Shown here in pieces: positions 8,601 to 10,387 of a stretch of DNA of 10,387 nucleotides. The notes under the pieces are model-generated. The model had not been told where the DNA came from. It made no database searches and saw only the letters and a program-made list of their open reading frames with translations. The translations under genes and the position numbers were made by a program. The DNA is from Oscillospiraceae bacterium (GTDB lineage: Bacteria; Bacillota; Clostridia; Oscillospirales; UBA929). Numbering within the stretch: the first letter of the stretch is position 1; each line of letters begins with the position of its first letter. Location: NCBI GenBank assembly GCA_031271525.1, contig JAISVO010000036.1, forward strand, positions 1-10,387, read 5' to 3'.

Positions 8601-10387
8601 AAGCGCTGCCGGTGACCGGGGGCGGAACCACCACCTGACGCGCATTGGCGAAGAAGCCGTAGCCCGTATCCAAGAGGTCCCGGACATCAGAGTTCTTGAC
8701 CCGTATCGTTACAGCGTTGTTCTTCTGCGAGAAGAGGGGGCGTAACTCGGTGAAGGGGGAATCGAGAGCCACCTCCACATTGAAATTACTGGGGTTTGTC
8801 GCTTTGTTGGTGAAGAACTTATACTCATGGATTTTCGCCGAGCCGGAGCTGGAGTCCCTTGTGAGGTAAGAAACCCCGGTCGGGTCATACTCCGCGGCCG
8901 CGCTGGCGTTCATGACGGTGTGAAGGTTTAGTTTGTCGCCATAATGGAAGTAGTAGTCGTTATACGAGCTGTTGACAACATTATAGCTGGTCCGGGAGTT
9001 GAGGTCTTGCAAGTAACCCCGATTATCTCTGCTCGTATCGCCGTCGCTGAACACCCGCACCGTCTGATCGATATATTGGTACACCGGCTTGATAGTGAAG
9101 TGCCCCCGGCGTCCTTTCGCCGTTCCCGATGTCTCTTGGGTGTAGGTAATGTAGCCGAGGTTACTTTTGATGAAGGAGTTGGTGAAGTCAAAACTGATCG
9201 TTTCAGCGCCCCCGCTGACCGACTTGATCAGCTTCTGCGGAAGACTGCTGCCCGACGGCGGCATCAGGTAAAGCGCTTGAAATTTCGCCACCGGTTTGCT
9301 GTAGTTCGGCAGGGTCTTCGAGGTGTTGATCGCGACCGTCACCTTGTCGCCCGTATATTTTGTCACCGCCCTGTAGGACGCTCCGTTTTCCTGAATCGCC
9401 GCCACCGGGGTAAAGGCGCCGTTTCCGATGAAGGTCAGCGGGTCGCCTTGGCTGAGCGTCACGTCAAAGGGGCGCATGATCGGCGTCAGGTCCCAAAACA
9501 TGAAAGAAGCTCTGGTATCTTTATTGTAAGAGTAAGCAGAAAGGCTCATCTGCAGTCCGACCGTTGAACAGGCGATCTTATCCGCCGAGGCGTTGGTATT
9601 GTTATCAAAATATACCGCCGTTTCTCTGTTGCTAATGGTATTCGGAGTGTCGTAATTCCCTGACCATAACCTTGAGTGAGTATCCCCCAAAAAGCCTCCG
9701 CCCCTGCTCTTGGCTCCAATATTTATGTCTAGATACCCGGAATCGTTATAGTACATATAACTATGCGCTCCTATAGGCAAGCTATTTCGGTTGAAAGTAA
9801 TGTTCCTCACCCCGAAATCGACGAGTATCCCATTTATATCATATCGGGGGGATGAGCCGTTGTTTGTATCGGGAAGGTATTGCCTTCTGTAGAAGGTGTA
9901 TGTCTTTTTCTGACCTGCAGTAATTGGTTTACGCGCATCTTTGTTCCTCAGCCTCATATTGACCGTCAACAAGCCGCTGGAGATTGTCTCCCCATGCCCC
10001 CCTTCGGCCAATGACGAATCGCTGTGTCCAGACGATCGTGTCAACAGATTCTGATCCATTTTCATTACGCGGCCCAACTTCTGATAACTGATCGGGCGGA
10101 TCAGGGTGCCTAGCGACGCCGCGTTGTCCGGGATGGTTGCGAACGGCTGGACGGGTACGGCGGTTTCCTCCGGTTCTAGCGCGGCAGCGGAACCGGACAG
10201 GATCACCTCGGCATCGCCGCCGGCGATCTCCCCTCCGGCGGGGTTTGCGAGACTCAGATAAAAGCTTCCTCCGCCGGGTAGGTATTGGTTTTTGACCGGT
10301 ATTTTCACGGTGCGTTCGGTGACGCCGAAGGGGAAGAAGACCTCGGCGTTGACCGGGGCGTAGTCCCGCCCGGCGACGGCGCTTCCG
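2677..10387 (-). CDS. Giant mosaic S-layer-homology (SLH) cell-surface protein, 5' end outside window
   Basis: At least 2569 residues, with the frame still open at the window edge. Residue numbers here count from the internal GTG at 10308-10306. Order: a Calx-beta domain (about -26 to 37) that crosses this GTG, so that GTG is not the true start; about 900 residues of Ser/Thr/Asn-rich, beta-strand-rich sequence with no family I recognise; a strand-rich region at about 965-1240 with a hydrophobic stretch at 1082-1119; seven propeller-like repeats at about 1298-1790; two CARDB-like Ig domains (about 1803-1905 and 1921-2020); a BIG2-like Ig domain (about 2052-2136, with DDPSIAHVRDGKLVAVANGS); a proline linker (STPPPPVNPPYTP); a pre-SLH domain with VSVWSLSASGRL; and three SLH repeats starting at 2364, 2427 and 2490. 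SLH repeats bind pyruvylated secondary cell-wall polymer, so the protein should be secreted and wall-bound; the signal peptide would lie beyond the window. No catalytic motif is evident, which leaves adhesion or a structural role as inference. Few cysteines and no frameshift seen. It is a single gene here with its own terminator. Confidence 0.93.
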   Translation of the reverse strand, partial: GSAVAGRDYAPVNAEVFFPFGVTERTVKIPVKNQYLPGGGSFYLSLANPAGGEIAGGDAEVILSGSAAALEPEETAVPVQPFATIPDNAASLGTLIRPISYQKLGRVMKMDQNLLTRSSGHSDSSLAEGGHGETISSGLLTVNMRLRNKDARKPITAGQKKTYTFYRRQYLPDTNNGSSPRYDINGILVDFGVRNITFNRNSLPIGAHSYMYYNDSGYLDINIGAKSRGGGFLGDTHSRLWSGNYDTPNTISNRETAVYFDNNTNASADKIACSTVGLQMSLSAYSYNKDTRASFMFWDLTPIMRPFDVTLSQGDPLTFIGNGAFTPVAAIQENGASYRAVTKYTGDKVTVAINTSKTLPNYSKPVAKFQALYLMPPSGSSLPQKLIKSVSGGAETISFDFTNSFIKSNLGYITYTQETSGTAKGRRGHFTIKPVYQYIDQTVRVFSDGDTSRDNRGYLQDLNSRTSYNVVNSSYNDYYFHYGDKLNLHTVMNASAAAEYDPTGVSYLTRDSSSGSAKIHEYKFFTNKATNPSNFNVEVALDSPFTELRPLFSQKNNAVTIRVKNSDVRDLLDTGYGFFANARQVVVPPPVTGSASTQTDFIVSEGGKVVNNQLFTVAARLKEGKSGGLKWVDPHTKETFSGNVFFFHAGLTAESNIIELSVDQSSVKPKYYALSGFLFHDARNLLSELKSSPRYPAVGGVINAGASIGLATSGGGFETAPFMALPGTRLRYQIAVDGMNRIAELNIDALASGVAPIRKTITTMVNANTTKSRDEMVTVLNVGVITANAENTQTARFIRSGLYVGNVESHTGSIPLPAAEQIDALPIGIVYVTVADKVQYQMYNSNGTESTATETIQGVNFLICDGENQTLVKKSIPGERDPSDPNRWFVSLEGIREDGAEGYQHGDKVYVQMVTDRRAGELAPDPESAMREPSPELRAIMNRSVYAPVFTGCELHISTVLTPVNQNFNMPNIAESTYSYEPIPLIGKLNFTTTIKSMSFSVQQLADGVTTRLSFGKVRQRKEGDNANTSKNYGNPVSGTDYSKNGFLASLKQKLGEAKNMLTDPGSNQELMGFGAPQWSVAPTVGFFLDFTLRTVTTEDGNTDTRPMLAGGGIFLGIAAGFRLTYYVVVPVVFIPVYFGVEGFFNAMMDMGFTAKTDVSQTDIARREINFGDELDFGSEFIMNASVFLYAGIGINKLLSIKGGFELDADLLIDQEYIGKTEADSPGGFAFSASLKIGIDVFLLTIPFSYKVVDLRFGSFSQSNNTRFMSYPAASPPMTAENLQVNVRSFEGNPSDWTPMTITPYAGFVQSGETTLQKNGYDNPEPQILAFGENDYLMVFLGRDQDGTTTLFYSVYNGYDPYLPEADRWSEPLPVSPGLIGGDFEPHIVDAGGKILITWMNGDGPLTDLASYTGSMEIYAALFDKISRTVGPAERLTDDSMVDYSPRGVYDPMTGDMVVYYLKTLPQGGSAAEFVATMDSTANDCSLCYMLYDGARGEWARDMYFPNEIADPLAAAELIKSFGGQRFVLSPIPGYADPLIVDFAAVEHGGFAAYAFTVDMDNNKSTVEDRELYLQLYEFASHKTYLPFRVFGFLAEGETIQYESLPQFASNGSETYLFWVENENNLLYLDIGGLLSRDGETGELLLIDINGQPRTTDDEGSPINAIFPGTVELYEADGSSVRSQGVESTNSVPIGSYVPQVSPKGDLYVIWNAIDTEGWTYDTEDEYSVELYATALIKTELLAEVRPEEGVEEPVTEPGPVEVGASSWAPINQLTFNGHHNRDHVFAVSERGDMMVIHNKFLQTYTDDVNNPVAIRDLSLAATVFHPDSSIEVRDIAFSNTYPAPGETITVTANLINYGLTAARDYRAEFYGFGPGTVDQGVLVHTYDPEDPEPLLPGQSVPVSFSLSVPLDNIAGYIVMGYGSEYVDGWIDDWDARGHSEPLMQEARYEVRDVVHTQRDSSLLATLTVENTGNIPGSGLDVLYAEFRGPYMSWKEYGLSEDELEYASEAVGVLAPGESREITLELLIPPQGFEFFGFMDISYTVRDNARQSTTVENEGLTVSEEVVERFHLDAPFAITLNIGDGMVTNTIPARVGNTYALSAEYWPVGPFNSGEVLFGTDDPSIAHVRDGKLVAVANGSTNLNVVIAPYGLHADFPITVTGVSTPPPPVNPPYTPDIGGTLPALTVSVNGGAVSVAYSRSGSDVKLTLPESKLNEIIRSSANGLAVFNLAAQTNAKSVSFDVNTAQKLSAANVSATLRLPAGELTLSPDALASLAGTERLGVTPVTVEISKAESLTKLQEARVRDYNAPVSIAVFVGNIKSDVQGSVSLPYTLKEGADPRAVSVWSLSASGRLTRLTGAYSGGMVTFTTSEERLYTAGIDPVALWDNIFIDISPTDWFYDAVAYANYYGYVDGDNSSRYKPFDTFSRATFATLIWKLEGKPNGHWAKDKGQFIDVPVGLWYSDAVCWAAEQGIVTGTGNGFNPSKLISRQEMVTMLYNYLTYKGVSIPDYQDARYTGADAWAAEAVNALGAAGVLNNIIDGNTLEPERNAIRAELAQLFKDYLTLIAE
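2680..3219 (-). other. Three SLH repeats (C-terminal wall anchor)
   Basis: SLH1 starts FIDISPTDWFYDAVAYA and has SRATFATLIWKL. SLH2 starts FIDVPVGLWYSDAVCWAAEQ and has SRQEMVTMLYNYL. SLH3 starts TGADAWAAEAVNALGAAGV and has IRAELAQLFKDYL. The TRAE-type polymer-binding motif appears as SRAT, SRQE and IRAE, so repeats 2 and 3 keep the acidic residue and repeat 1 does not. The protein ends 5 residues after the last helix, a normal position for such an anchor. Confidence 0.93.
4940..6420 (-). other. Seven propeller-like repeats in the surface protein
   Basis: A pattern of P-x-hydrophobic, a Gly/Asp turn, then a strand ending in an aromatic residue recurs near residues 1298 (PEPQILAFGENDYLMVF), 1358 (FEPHIVDAGGKILITW), 1418 (YSPRGVYDPMTGDMVVYY), 1509 (DPLIVDFAAVEHGGFAAYAF), 1578 (SLPQFASNGSETYLFW), 1671 (YVPQVSPKGDLYVIW) and 1757 (DHVFAVSERGDMMVIH). 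Spacing is 60 to 93 residues. Seven such units fit a beta-propeller, which usually serves binding; this is inference from pattern alone. Confidence 0.5.
6580..7415 (-). other. Strand-rich, barrel-like segment with a hydrophobic stretch
   Basis: Residues about 965-1240 alternate hydrophobic and polar positions over long stretches (FTTTIKSMSFSVQ, MNASVFLYAGIGI, GGFELDADLLI, GFAFSASLKIGIDVFLLTI). They include a strongly hydrophobic run at 1082-1119 (IFLGIAAGF, YYVVVPVVFIPVYFGVEGFF). Proline and tyrosines break this run, so it does not read as a classic transmembrane helix. I do not recognise the family. Confidence 0.4.
10198..10387 (-). other. Partial Calx-beta domain at the window edge
   Basis: The frame upstream of the GTG at 10308 reads GSAVAGRDYAPVNAEVFFPF, then GVTERTVKIPV, then FYLSLANPAGGEI. 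The G-x-A-x-A-G-x-DY start, the FPxGxTxRTVxIPV strand and the LSLANPxGG end are the Calx-beta signature. Such domains are common extracellular modules, often in tandem, and bind calcium in some proteins. Confidence 0.85.

Noticed and set aside
8944..9567. 207-codon + strand open frame
   Set aside because: It is antisense to the surface-protein gene, with a low-complexity Arg/Val/His composition and no recognisable motif.

Overview
The window looks like chromosomal DNA of a GC-rich Gram-positive anaerobe, most likely a Clostridia/Oscillospirales-type Firmicute. This is inferred from tandem large serine recombinases of the kind common in clostridial mobile elements, a giant cell-surface protein ending in three SLH repeats, and a tRNA-Ala with its CCA encoded. 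I cannot name a species.

Left part (1-2242): the end of an integrated mobile element. Two large serine recombinase genes lie head to tail on the + strand and overlap by 8 bp. The first is cut by the window edge (C-terminal 171 residues only). The second is complete, with the resolvase catalytic residues, a recombinase domain, a four-Cys zinc ribbon and a long coiled coil. A Rho-independent terminator closes this unit. It is followed by three copies of a 14-bp motif (one inverted, two direct and 31 bp apart) and by a 21-bp block that reads like the T-loop and 3' acceptor arm of a tRNA. The last two are candidate element-end sequences.

Middle (2280-2676): a short intergenic region that then carries a complete tRNA-Ala(CGC) unit on the - strand, with a sigma-70-type promoter upstream and an intrinsic terminator downstream. 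A second strong hairpin at 2631-2655 terminates the large gene that converges from the right.

Right part (2677-10387): one enormous - strand reading frame of at least 2569 codons, still open at the window edge. It encodes a mosaic surface protein. In order it carries part of a Calx-beta domain, about 900 residues of unassigned beta-rich sequence, a strand-rich segment with a hydrophobic stretch, a region of seven propeller-like repeats, two CARDB-like Ig domains, a BIG2-like Ig domain, a proline linker, a pre-SLH domain and three SLH repeats. The SLH repeats should anchor it to secondary cell-wall polymer. The true N-terminus lies outside the window, because the Calx-beta domain runs across the first internal GTG.

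The recombinase unit and the surface-protein/tRNA unit converge. I see no functional link between them beyond the likely position of an element boundary around 2105-2280.
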